This document shows positions 31,463-42,706 of a stretch of 64,000 nucleotides of DNA, one piece after another; position 1 is the first letter of the stretch, and each line of letters begins with the position of its first letter. This DNA comes from Rhabdophis nuchalis. Lineage: Eukaryota; Chordata; Lepidosauria; Squamata; Natricidae. Position numbers and translations under genes: made by a program. The notes under the pieces are model-generated. The model saw nothing but the letters and a program-made list of their open reading frames with translations, ran no database searches and had not been told where the DNA came from. The DNA lies in the NCBI GenBank assembly GCA_039707465.1, contig CM077643.1, forward strand, positions 68,247,105 through 68,311,104, written 5' to 3'.

Positions 31463-32383
31463 AATATAAGAAGAGAAAGACATCGTGATCTCTGGAACTT
31501 AAAATATATTATCCATTAGTTTTCGTTAGCCTCTACTAACATTGTCAGAGTGTAAAAACTGTGATATTTGTGATATTTGATAAATACAAATACACACACA
31601 CGTGTGGCAATCACCATAAAAGGAAATTTTAGTCCTTGGTTTTTCTCAGAATATTAGAAAATGAAAGTAGAATGGGTATATTCCATATTTTTATTATAAC
31701 TTTATATATTTATAACTGAATATATTTGCTTTAAGAGGAACATTAAAATCATGTATTCGTTTGCTTTAGAAAAGTGGATAATTATTAAGCAATGAAATGT
31801 AATCAGTCAAGGGAATCAAGGCCTTCTATGCTACTGTTGGCATCTAGAAAGAACATCACAACAACATCATCCACGGTTCAAGAGCAACTGCTTTGTCCCA
31901 CTCAAGCAGAAAGAAGTAGGAACTTTGTAACTAAGAGCAAGCTTTGTAAGAACTGATCTGGCTTTTTGCTCTTCCTCTCTTCCAGTGTCCCTTCTTTTTA
32001 TATCATTTCATCTATAATGTAAATCTGAAAATGCTCCTCTCCTTTGATTGATGTTAACAAAACATTTGGAGATTTTATTTGGTTGAAAAGCAGGATAACT
32101 GTCTTAAATAAGGACGTGCCTTAAGGATGTTCCAGACTTTTATCTAACTTGTTCACTTACAGCTTTGGCTCCGTAAACTCATATTCTCTTTCCATCTGTG
32201 GATCTCTTCTGGTGACTTATGTAGGGGGGGAAAGTGCCAACATTCTTGTCTTGTATCTTGAATCACTTACTTCTTTATCTTTCTGTCCCAGGAATGCGCA
32301 ATTTAATTAACCATATCAGACATAAAGGGGGGGAAATGACATTATTCTAGCAGGAGGAGTTTGTAAGGGAGAAGAAAATGATA
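31463..32383. other. Non-coding interval, nothing recognised
   Basis: AT-rich, without frames or repeat motifs that I can assign. It ends at the TA dinucleotide bordering the mariner terminus. Confidence 0.5.
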
Positions 32384-32385
32384 TA

Positions 32386-33170
32386 CGAGGGTGATTCAAT
32401 AAATAAGGTGAATTTTTCTGTATAAGGACTTTTAATACAGATAAAAGCTTACTTTTTTGTGTGTGTGTTTTACTACTTTTTCACATGGATTTAATTTCTT
32501 ATGCAGATTACAAAAAAACCTTGAGAGTTTTACCGATTAACAAAGATGGCCGACCAAGAAGCATGCTCCAGGATTGAACAGCTGTCAGATATCAAGCTTT
32601 TGGTTGCTGAAGGGTGCAAACCCGTTGAAAGTCATAGGAGAATGTCAACTGTGTATGGTGCCACATGTTTCAGCAAAACAAATGTCTACAAGTGGGCTAC
32701 ATTGTTTAAAGAAGGACGGAGCAGTGTTGAGGATGAAGGCAGGCCTGGGAGGCCTACAGAAGTGAGGTCTCCTGAGGTGATCGAATCAGTCAATGACCTC
32801 ATTCAGTCTGACAGAAGGGTGACAGTATATGACATTGCAAGGACTTTGAGCTTATCTGTTGGGACAGCACACAAAAATGTCCATGATGACCTTGGCTACT
32901 CGAAGGTCAGCTGCAGGTGACAACGCAAGGCCTCACACAGCAGCCCAAACGGTGCAGACCATCAACGAGCTGGGCTGGGAACTGCTCCCTCATCCCCCTT
33001 ATAGCCCAGACCTTGCCCCTTCAGACTTTCACCTGTTTGGTCCCTTGAAAGCGTTCACGAGAGGCACGAAGTTTGAAAGTGACGATGAAGTCAAAAGTGT
33101 TGTGAGTGATTGGTTGAGACATCAGTCTAAATATTTTTATGCTGACCAGGCTACCGAGCGTTCCATCAGC
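32386..33170 (+). mobile_element. Mariner DNA transposon, internally deleted and 3'-truncated
   Basis: The 5' terminal inverted repeat starts CGAGGGTGATTCAATAAATA after a TA target site (32384-32385). A 160-base leader precedes the transposase start at 32546. No 3' inverted repeat is found: transposase sequence runs straight into L2 sequence at about 33165-33174, and no mariner remainder was seen after the L2 end near 36026. Mariner members with this CGAGGGTG start are common in animals. Confidence 0.8.
32546..33170 (+). pseudogene. Mariner transposase pseudogene (first catalytic Asp deleted)
   Basis: The first frame (32546-32920) gives the N-terminal helix-turn-helix domains, with KWATLFKEGRSSVEDEGRPG and DDLGYSKVSCR. 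The sequence then jumps, with a frame change near 32918, to GDNARPHTAAQTVQTINELG, LPHPPYSPDLAPSDFHLFG and KYFYADQ. The two retained aspartates (DNARPH and PSDFH) are separated by 34 residues, the DD34D spacing. The segment holding the first aspartate, about 120 residues in related proteins, is missing. The junction has short GCTGCAG/GTG-like microhomology. It cannot encode an active enzyme. Confidence 0.88.
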
Positions 33171-34176
33171 CGCGGGGGGGGGGGGTGTGGCGGTCATTGT
33201 CAGGGATGGTCTTGAGCCGCGAGAGACCACTGTGCCTCAGACAGCCGGTTTTGAGTCCCTCTGTGTGAAGTGGGGCCATGGGAGGCAGTTGGGCTTGCTG
33301 CTTATTTACTTGGCTCCCCGCTATGTAACAGCAGCCCTGCCCGAGCTCCTCGAGAGGATCGCCGAGGTGTCAGTTGATATGCCCAGGCTATTAGTCATGG
33401 GGGACTTCAACCTGCCATTGGCGGGCGAGACTTCCGAAGTAGCTTGGGAGTTCATGGCCTCCATGACGGCCATGGACCTGACCCAAGTAACTCAGAGTCC
33501 CACTCACGAGGGAGGACACACACTGGATCTAATTTTTGTCTCTGGCCAGTGGATGAGTGATCGAGGAAGAGGGGATCTAGCCATCATACCCCTGTCATGG
33601 TCCGATCACTCGTTACTCCGGCTCGACTTTCCCACCGCTACACCCCACCGCGGGGAGGCGGAACCAGAGATTCCTAGATGGTTCCACCCCAGGCGCCTGA
33701 TGGACCCGGAGAGGTTTCAAAGGGAGCTTGGGCCATTACCTGCGACCTTGACCCGCGGCTCGACTGAGGACCTAGTGGCCGCATGGAATATTGCGGCCGT
33801 GGGGGCCTTGGACCGAGTTGCGCCCTTGCGGGCTCTCATGCGGTGCCGACTCTCCCAGGCACCTTGGTTCTCCGAGGAGCTGAGGGTGATGAAATGCTGC
33901 ATGAGACGCCTAGAGAGCAGGTGGAGATCCACACGGGCCGAATCTGACCGAACACAGGTAAGAGCCCACTTAAGGACTTACCTTGTGGCGCTGAAAGCGG
34001 CCAAACGTAATTATTGTGCCGCTCTCATCGCATCCGCAGATAACCGCCCTGCCGCCCTGTTTGGGGTGACCCGCTCCCTCCTTCAACAGAGGCCGCGGGA
34101 AGCCCCTCTACAGGGTAGAGCAGAGGAATTTGGAGAGTATCTGCAGGATAAAATCGCTCAGATCCGGAGCGATTGA
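33171..34176 (+). pseudogene. L2 ORF2 endonuclease domain (APE type)
   Basis: The open frame has GVAVIVRDGLEPR, LLVMGDFNLPLAG (the GDFN motif), HTLDLIFVSG and SWSDHSLLRLDF (the SDH catalytic motif), followed by a long linker ending KIAQIRSD. APE endonuclease nicks the target to prime reverse transcription. The frame ends at TGA 34174-34176 through a one-base shift. The correct continuation (TATENTLGGLPEAG) is in the next frame. Confidence 0.85.
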
Positions 34177-34177
34177 C

Positions 34178-35810
34178 TGCCACCGAAAATACTCTAGGGG
34201 GATTACCTGAAGCAGGTCTTGAGACAGTTTTATGGGGGGAGTTTGACTCTGTTACTCCTGATGACATGGACAGGTTGATGAGATGACTAAAGGCCACCAC
34301 ATGTTTATTGGACCCATGTCCCTCCTGGCTTGTACTGGCATCCTGGGAGGTCACACGAGGCTGGCTCCAGGAAATAGTGAGGGCATCTTTGAGTGAGGGG
34401 TTCTGGCTGGCTGCTTTGAAAGAGGCGGTGGTGAGACCCCTCCTCAAGAAGCCTTCCCTGGACCCAGCGTTGTTGGTAAATTATCATCCAGTCTCCAACC
34501 TTCACTTTCTGGCGAAGGTTGTAGAGAGTGTGGTGGCACAGCAGTTCCCTCGTCACCTGGAGGAAAGTGATTATCTGGACCCACGCCAGATCGGTTTCTG
34601 ACCTGGGCACAGCACCAAAACGGCATTGGTTGCATTGGTAGATGATCTCTGGAGGGCCAGGGATAGGGGCTGTTCCTCTATCCTGGTCCTATTAGACCTC
34701 TCAGCGGCTTTTGATACCATTGACCATGGTATCCTACTGCACCGACTGGAGGGGTTGGGGGTGGGAGGCACTGTTTTGTGGTGGTTTGCCTCCTACCTCT
34801 CCGGTTGGTCGCAATTTGTGTTGGTAGGGGGGCAGAGGTCGACCTCAAGGCCCCTCATATGTGGGGTACCTCAGGGGTCGGTCCTCCCGCCACTCCTGTT
34901 CAACACCTATATGAAGCCGCTGGGTGAGATCATCCGTGGTTTTGGGGTAGAGTACCACCAGTACGCTGATGACACCCAGTTCTACATCTCTACCCCAAAC
35001 CACCCCAATGATGCCATTGAGGTGATGTCCCAGTGCCTGGAGGTCGTACGGGCCTGGATGGGGAGTAACAAACTCAGACTCAACCCGTCCAAGACCGAGT
35101 GGCTGTGGTTTCCGATGTCCCGGTACAGTCAGCTCATTCCAACACTGACCATTGGGGGCTAGTCATTGGCCCCCGTGGAAAGGGCACATAACCTAGGCAT
35201 CCTCCTGGATCTCCTGCTGTCCATGGATGACCATGTGATGGCCGTGGCCAGGGGGGCTTTTTTCCAGCTTCACCTGGTTCGTCAGCTACGGCCCTTACTT
35301 GACCGGGATGCCCTTCGCACAGTGACTCATGCTCTCGTGACATCCCGTCTGGACTATGGAAATGCTCTCTATATGGGGCTCCCCTTGAGGTGCACCCGAA
35401 GGCTACAGTTAGTGCAGAACCCGGCCGCGCGGGGGATCTTGGGAGCCTCACCACATTCCCATGTAACACCTCTTCTGCGCGAGCTGCACTGGCTGCCTGT
35501 GGTCTTTCGGGTGTGCTTCAAGGTGTTGATCATCATCTTTAAAGTGCTCCATGGCACGGGTCCTAGTTATTTGCGAGACCGCCTCCTACCCCATACATCC
35601 CTCCGACCGATCCGCTCCCACAGAGAGGGTCTGCTCCGGGTGCCAACAGCTGGGCAATGCCGGCTCACGATGCCCGGGGGAAGGGCCTTCCCTGTGGCGG
35701 GCCCTGCCCTCTGGAACGATCTACCCCCCGATTTTAGGAATATCACAGACCTCCGCCTCTTCTGTCAACAACTAAAAACACACTTTTTTCGCTTAGCTGG
35801 CCTGGCTTAA
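34178..35810 (+). pseudogene. L2 ORF2 reverse transcriptase and C-terminus
   Basis: One frame carries the whole RT with three in-frame stops: TGA 34284-34286, TGA 34599-34601 and TAG 35160-35162. Motifs in order are SEGFWLAALKEAVVRPLLKK, VLLDLSAAFDTIDHGILLHR, GVPQGSVLPPLLF, YHQYADDTQFY (YADD at 34962-34973), LNPSKTEWLWF, LDYGNALYMGLP, RELHWLPVVFRVCFKVL, GPALWNDLPPDF and LFCQQLKTHFF. With the upstream shift, four lesions over about 880 codons make this inactive but young. Confidence 0.9.
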
Positions 35811-36029
35811 TCTTTCGAGTCCATCTACTGGTTTTAAATTGAATTAGATTTTATTGCTGTTTTAATTGGTTTTAGCACAGGTTGGGTTAATTTAATAAGT
35901 TTTTAATATTTATGTATTTATTATCGGTATTTATGTATATGCGTGGTTTTAATTTTTTCTGTGCACCGCCCCGAGTCCCTTTTTGGGAGAGTAGACAAAT
36001 TTAATAAAATGAAAATGAAAATTCAGTTC

Positions 36030-36694
36030 ATTTGGCTAGTTTAGTTTCCCAAACAAACTTCCAAAAACTTCTTATACATCTTTCTGCACATTTTTCCTAG
36101 AGTATACATTTTGCAAATAATGTTCACTCACACAGTGCAATTTTATACACCCATCCATAAGAAAAAGAAGACAAAATAGAGATTGCACGCTTATTCAGAG
36201 TTGTTAACTACAGAGAAAAAGTAAGAAAGTACTTTTGGATATTGCTGGCTTTAGATCTAAGTATGTACATGGATAGTTCAGACTAAATAAATCTGCACTT
36301 GGATGCAATTTGAGCAACTTTCTTACCACATTATATCTAATGGTAAAAATGCAATTTAAGTTTTGCTTTGTTATGATGAAATTGCAATAAGCTATACAAT
36401 CTATTTCTATTAATTTCTATATTCTATATATATATATGACGAGGATCTTAAATTTCAGACAATCTCCATCAGAAAGAAATGTGGCATGAACACATACTCA
36501 CATACTCTCTCAGACACCCAATTTCTGCAAGAATCTCTCCCTTATCAACTTGTCATTGCCAAATGCAGCAGAAGTCAGTGTTGGAACTTTCCTCTCCCAA
36601 CATGTGTGTGCATGTATATATGTGTGTGTACATGCATATATGTATGTATGTGCATGTTGTGAATGCAGAATCACATTGTGACTGTGCAGAAGTT
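36030..36694. other. Non-coding interval, short TA/TG tracts
   Basis: No gene is seen. Short TATATA (36424-36437) and TGTATATATG-like repeats (36600-36660) occur just before the CR1 end. Confidence 0.5.
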
Positions 36695-36862
36695 GTGAAT
36701 GCCCCAACACTGGAAGTCTTTAAAAAGTTGTTAGATAGCCTTTGTCTGAAATGGTATAAGGTTCCTGCCCACGTAGGGGGTTGGACTAGAAGACCTACAA
36801 GGTCCCTTCCAACTCTGCTATTGTATTGTATTGTATTGTATTGTATTGTATTGTATTGTATG
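36695..36862 (+). mobile_element. CR1 LINE 3' end with TTGTA tail
   Basis: Plus-strand CR1 with the ORF2 end (VVNAPTLEVFKKLLDSL), the 3' UTR block GGGTTGGACTAGAAGACC and TCCCTTCCAACTCTGC, then eight TTGTA-type units (36823-36861). It is 5'-truncated. Confidence 0.88.
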
Positions 36863-38234
36863 TATCTCAATTTAGAACAAATGGGGAGCAAGCCATGCTT
36901 TAATAGATCCATGCTAGCTGAACATTTTGAGAATTGAAGTCAACATTTTAAAGGTGTAGAGCCAAATTGAGAAATAATCTTCTTCAGAATGTTCTCAATG
37001 CATTTTTATGAACATTTTCCCCCTTCATTTTTGTGAGTATTTTTTTTCAATGTACACATTTTCATGCTTTTTATTCTTTGAGCCATTCTGGAAAAAAAAT
37101 AATACAAAAAGTGCACTAATGATGTCCATTGCTTTTGGAAACCTTAGTATTCGGAACCCCAAATTTGGTGTATCAGTCCATATATTTGGAAGGACTACGG
37201 TATATTTCCTTTCTGTCCTTATTGGGGAAGCCATTCCTGGAAGATCGATAAGGAAATACATTCTCCATGAAAAGGTTTTAGAGAAGGGACTGAAGTACCA
37301 TTTAGTGTGGATCTTGGCAGCTGTACATTGGGGGGGGGGGGTTACTTTGCATTAAATTAAAGCTATTTGTCATTCCTCTATCTTCACTTAGGTTCTTTGT
37401 GAAGCTGTGATCTCCTGGAGTTTATTGTTCTATTAAGAAAACCTTTGCCATTTGCCTTCCAATCTTTAAACAAGTAGCAACTGCTTACATACATTAAAAA
37501 CCTGTACACTTATCTACCCTCAGAGAAAAATGATCATTTGAGTATATTAAAATAAACAAGTAGGTACTTGTTTGACATAACCACCCTGGAGCCATGCTGG
37601 AAACTAATACATGATATCATGAGCCGTTTATTTTTCATACCTCTCTCTTCTCACTGTTGTATATTCCATTTATGGCCCTTGATATTAAATTGCACAAAGT
37701 ATTAAAAACAGCGCTCTGCAGCCCACAGGCCTCTTCCGCCATATGGTGGATGATGGAAACAGCCTACATGTGGTATTCATTTCAAGTATATTTCAGTTGC
37801 TGATTCGTGGTTACTGTCATCCATTCAAGATAACAAACACAAAATTACGGAAAGGAATGTGGTATAGAAAAGTAGTTTGGGTTTATGCACTGAACACGTC
37901 TTTCCTATCTGGAACTGAAATTCAGCACACAAAAATCCCTTTCATGTCAAGAGGGGAGAGTAGTTATGATCCTATCACCTAGGATCTGCTAATAGTAAAT
38001 GTCAGGGCCAAGCAATTCATTTGCTCTGACAGCCTGGTTCAGTAGACTTTGAAGCTCTCTTCTACAGCGAAATGCATTCTGAAATACAAAAAGTATGCAG
38101 AATAAAAGATAGATAGATATACTCTTCTAATGAAGAGGACAAGAGGATCATCCTTGAAAAGAGGGAATAATCTTGAAGATAAAATTGACAGAGATCTCAA
38201 AAAGAATGATTTAAAAAAGTATATCTCTTTTCCA

Positions 38235-38236
<2 letters not shown>
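36863..38236. other. Non-coding interval, nothing recognised
   Basis: Contains a poly-G tract (37330-37340). Overlapping frames of about 75-115 codons on both strands at 37008-37355 show no domain. Confidence 0.45.

Positions 38237-38313
<77 letters not shown>
38237..38313. repeat. CT dinucleotide microsatellite, about 37 units
   Basis: Uninterrupted CT for about 75 bases, the longest pure dinucleotide tract in the window. Confidence 0.95.
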
Positions 38314-38315
<2 letters not shown>

Positions 38316-38745
38316 ACTATTCATACAATATCCTTTTCTTCTGACAATGGAACTGGGTTGAAATGTATATTAAACAAAGATGAATACAGGCCTGGGACAG
38401 AAGGATGGATTTATGATGTTTGGTATGGAATACTAAGTTTTGTTGTTAAGTAATGCATTTATCACTAATATAAAACAAACCCCCTCCCTTTATTTTCCTT
38501 AAGCAGCAAGCCGCTTATAGCTCACCAAATATATACCAAGATTCTTTCTTTGAGTTTTTTTATATTTTCCTTGCAATCAACAGCAATCATATTAGTTGCA
38601 TCCTTCTATTTTATATTCTGCATAGTACCATCATCTAGCATTTCTTCTGACCATCCTAGGAAGTAAAAAACAAACAAACCCCAAACCCCATCCTGTATTT
38701 GCCACAAATAAAAAAAGCAATGCCATGTATTTTGAGAGACATTTC

Positions 38746-39023
38746 CATAGGTGGTATTCAGCAGGTTCAGACCAGTTCTGGAGAACCGGTAGTGGAAATT
38801 TTGAGTAGTTTGGGGAACTGGTAAATACCACCTCTGACTGGCCCTTCCCCCATCTATTCTCTGCCTCCCAAGTCTTAGCTGATCAGGAGGGAATGGGGAT
38901 TTTGCAGTAACCTTCCCTGGAGTGGGGAGGGAATGGAGATTTTACACTATCCTTCCCCTGCCATGCCCACCAAGTCGCGCCCACAGAACCAGTAGTAAAA
39001 AAATAATAATAATCCCACCACTC
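38746..39023 (-). mobile_element. hAT-type MITE, AGGTGGTATTCAGCAGG family, copy 2
   Basis: Left end AGGTGGTATTCAGCAGG, right end AATCCCACCACT. Internal blocks GGAGAACCGGTAGTGG, GGGATTTTGCAGTAACC and CCAGTAGTAAAAAA are shared with the copies at 10.5, 52.6 and 55.2 kb. Flanks GACATTTC and GATAGTTC agree at 6 of 8 bases, a decayed target duplication. Next to it is a short GGGA microsatellite (39041-39064). Confidence 0.8.
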
Positions 39024-39064
39024 GATAGTTCCTTTTCCTGGGAGGGAGGGAGGGAGGGAGGGAG

Positions 39065-40667
39065 TGTTGAAAATGCTACTAAAATTATGTGCTTATAAAA
39101 TTTTGGATTTATAAGCTTTGTATACCTTTTGTTTCAGTTATTTCTAAAAGTGCATACTGGAGGGATGGGTGATTTATTATTTTAAAAACTTTATTTTCTT
39201 TTTAATTCTTGCTTTTGTTTATGTTAATATTATCACAGGTTACCTAGAGTCACCTGTTGCTAGGAATAAGCATTATTAATCTAATACCCTCCCCCCTTTA
39301 AAAAAAACCTATCCCTAAGAAGACAGCAATGGATATAAAAAGTGAACATTGTTTTCACTTTTCTAAAAGACCCAACACTCTTCTGCCTTTTTCTACTGTT
39401 CTGATGGGACCATTTTGTTCTTCATGTTCTGTGGCTGTAATTACTGTTTACTAGACAGGAGCATGGAGGTGAGATAAATGATTATTTCCTTCTGCGAGCT
39501 TTGGTAGAATGAGATACCCTGTTGTTGACTAGTTTCTCCATCTCATCTCTATTCCCTTTAGGCAGGGAGTGGGAGAATAAACAAAGGACTCTCTCAGCAA
39601 ATTCAGTTGTGACTAGGCAGTAGTAGTAAAACAATTCTTTTTAAGTCAAAGGAGTGGTTTCCTGGCACCCCTAATAAATATTTAATTTCATCCTTGTGCA
39701 GGCATAGTTTGCAAAGCCTCAAATGGTATGAGATGAAATCCTAGCCAAACTCCTTTAAATCTCTGTAGCCAGTCCTTACGCACTGATGCCAGGGACATAA
39801 ATTACCCTCCCTTTTCTAGGCTTGCAAAATTCATAATACATAACAGTTGCTGCTCTGTTCCTATCTCCAAACATAACAACCTGGCAGCATGGCAGATTTT
39901 TCCTCGGTTATCTTGAATGTTCACTCTGACCCACTTTACCTCTTACTCCTGTTCAGAAAATGCTGTCACCATCATTTGCTCAACTTCCCAGATTGAAACA
40001 ATAAATGTGAAATTATACTGCTGGCTGCCTGGATGGTGTGGTAACATCTCCTACCAAAGTCATGCATGGCCTTGATGGCATTTATAAGAAGCCCTTATTT
40101 GACCTGGGAGATTTCCACAGTCTTGTGTTTTTACATTATTCCTTATAGTATATTGTATGTCAAATTGAGAATCTAAAAAAGTTACAAAACTGCAAAAATA
40201 AAAATGCACAATAGGACGTAATTTAAAACCATAGAACTTAAAAGCTATATTACAAAGAGAAATAGCAATTTATTATTATTATTATATTTAAAGCAACACA
40301 TCCATTTGGGGTTGGTTTTTTTTACATTACTCTTATTACACTGCTGGCTATTATCTTCACACAAAACTTGATAAATTTCAAGGGGGAAAAAGGAAAAGGA
40401 AATTTTTTAAAAATGATCCAATTCAGAAACGGAACTTCTCAAAGTATCAGGAATTTAAAATGTAGATATTAACAGTACAATATAGTGAGAGATAGAGGTG
40501 AACTCTGGACTAGGATAGTTATGGGGGAGAAAACCAACCCATTCAGGCAAATAAATGGTCATCATCTTAAGATTGGATGTTCTGATTCTGCAGTCAGAGT
40601 GGGTTATTTTGTTTTCATAGGAGACACACACACACCCTCTCTATGTGGGTGTATCTCTGTGATGGCG
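39065..40667. other. Non-coding interval; possible conserved block 39660-40110
   Basis: No gene is seen. The 39660-40110 stretch has even base composition, no repeat signature and few long homopolymers, so it may be evolutionarily constrained. This is an impression only. Confidence 0.2.
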
Positions 40668-40884
40668 ATGGAAGTATAGTTTCAATAGAATGGGAGGTTT
40701 GAGGTGAATGCTGGCCTGAAGGGTGATGAGGCAGATAAAAGATATATCTGAGACCTGTCTACTCTAAAGGATCTTACTGGGTCACAGACACCCTTGTAAA
40801 CATCACCTTGAGTGCAAGAAGGATAAGAGAAATAAATAGGACATGTACAAGTTTTCTTTGATCACAATACCATCATTGCAATGA
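40668..40884 (+). repeat. Unassigned 215-bp repeat, copy 1 (partner at 49840-50055)
   Basis: About 90 percent identical to 49840-50055 in direct orientation, starting near GGAAGTATAGTTTCAAT and ending CCATCATTG(C/T)AATG. Both copies are preceded by CT/GT-rich simple sequence. No TIR, pol III box or LINE motif was found. Confidence 0.8.
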
Positions 40885-41279
40885 GCTTTCCCTAAATAAG
40901 TTTAGAAAATTTTGTTATCCATCTTGAAATATGATTTTAAAGACAGTTGTAAAAAAATATTGTTGTTTTTTTTAAACCAAATTCGTGGAGCTATTCAACT
41001 TTCTATAAATGGTAACAATAGAAAAAAATCCTGTTAAAATACTGAATCAGATGGAATGAACTGATAAAAGCAATAAAACTAAAAAGAACAAAGCCCATTA
41101 ATGTGTGATAACTAAAGGAAACCACACTCCATCCTTTAACTTGGGGGAAAAACAGGTCTGAAAGGCTTGCTGAAAGGATGGCAAGTTGAAAGCAGCACAA
41201 AATTCTGGGGGAGGGGGGTACAATTGCAAAGAGAAGTTGCACAAAAGACAGGGCATACTTCCTGGAAGACATTAGAATT

Positions 41280-41414
41280 CAGGGGTCTCCAACCTTTGCA
41301 ACTTTAAGTCTGAAGGACTTCAGCTCCCAGAATTCTCCAGCCAGCAAAGCTGGCTGGAGAAGTCTGGGAACTGAAGTCCTTCAGACTTAAAGTTGCAAAG
41401 GTTGGAGACCCCTG
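41280..41414. mobile_element. Fold-back hAT MITE, copy 3
   Basis: A 135-bp near-perfect palindrome with CAGGGGTCTCCAACCTTTGC termini and GCCAGCAAAGCTGGC at the centre. CATTAGA occurs on both sides (41271-41277 and 41415-41421), consistent with a target duplication if two extra bases (TT) lie before the left end. Confidence 0.88.
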
Positions 41415-41524
41415 CATTAGATGACTGGTTTCAAAGTTGGAACCCAAAGGACATCCACTCTGTGGAATCTTGTAGAGAGGGCAGAAACAAAGGGAAAAAA
41501 GATGCTCCTGATGCCATGAAGAAA

Positions 41525-41830
41525 TGAATAGAATAGAATAGAATAGAATAGAATAGAATGGAATGGAATGGAATGAAACGGAACTGAACGGGACAAAATA
41601 GAATAATTTTATTGGCCAAGTGTGATTAGACACATAAGGAATTTGTCTCTGGGGCATAGGCTCTTATGAATATGCAAAAAAAGAAGTAATCATAATAGCA
41701 AAAGATAATAATCATAGAGAGTAGATGAGAAGATAAAAGTTGTGCCCTGAATTGCAACTGTAAATCTATTGGATGCTCAGATAGCAAATGTATTACATGT
41801 GTGTACAGAGGCATGACCATAACTGGGTAT
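41525..41830 (-). mobile_element. AATAG/AATGG microsatellite with minus-strand retroelement tail
   Basis: AATAG units grade into AATGG units (41525-41580), then the plus-strand text AATTTTATTGGCCAAGTGTG and ACATAAGGAATTTGTCTCTGG. This block is common beside AATAG repeats in snake DNA as I recall it. No coding remnant is visible. The family is uncertain. Confidence 0.45.
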
Positions 41831-42706
41831 GCAGCTGAATGATGGCCCACTTCTAGTTTCTGGATGGTCTTCAGATGCATCCCCATGTACATCTTATTGC
41901 GATAATCTACATATTAAAGAATGAATGACTATGAGAAGAAAATACGGATTCAACTAAGGTGCTATTGGCACACTATAGTAATGGTGAAAAGGCCATTTTG
42001 GCCACAATGCCATCTTCTTTTCAAGTAGGATGTTGATCCAGGAGGTTCCCTATATTTCACACTAGTTCTATTTGGGGAAACTTAACCACATTCAGAAATT
42101 TTCCAGATAGTGGGTAAAACAAAAAGTCACTGCTACTCCATCATGTCAGGATTGAGTCTAAGACTGTTTCCTTCCATCCATACCTTTACAGGTATTGGGA
42201 TATGCTTGATAGCATTGTTTGTCAGCCCAGAGATGACTTTTATCAATGCAGCCATGGTATTAGAACACTGTGTCAGCAGATGAGCTTACTTAGCAATTTT
42301 ATGTACATAAGAAATACGAGAGGAGAGAATGTCAAACCCTCTGGCTCATCACAGATAAAGGAGCAACGATGACTAGAACTGGGCTGAGAGAAAGGAAGAC
42401 AACCACTGTGGACTCTCCTCCCCGCCCCCAGGCCTCAAAGATGTTTAAATGTAAGTCCATAGTTAACAAATGAAGTTCAACATATTATATCAATCTAATA
42501 ACACAATAAATTTATCTTATTTTATATTCTAGTGTTGTATCATTCTTCTCCCCCGCCCTGCTCTTCCTTCTTACACACAGATTCATACATCCCTACACCC
42601 CATCTAGAATTACTTTATTTAGTGGAGTACATATGCTTATGAAAGCTCTTGTCACAGCAAACAAGATACACATCTGGTATTTTACCGGTGAACATTGACT
42701 TTGATA

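Larger units (their letters stand above)
33171..36026 (+). mobile_element. L2-type LINE, 2.85 kb, nearly complete ORF2
   Basis: It starts at a 12-base G run (33174-33185) within the endonuclease domain and runs to the L2 3' UTR, with GCACCGCCCCGAGTCCC at about 35965-35981 and an AAATG-repeat tail ending near 36026. Only the first part of the endonuclease and the 5' UTR are missing. It is much more GC-rich than its surroundings. No target duplication was found; the 5' boundary is the mariner junction. Confidence 0.88.
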
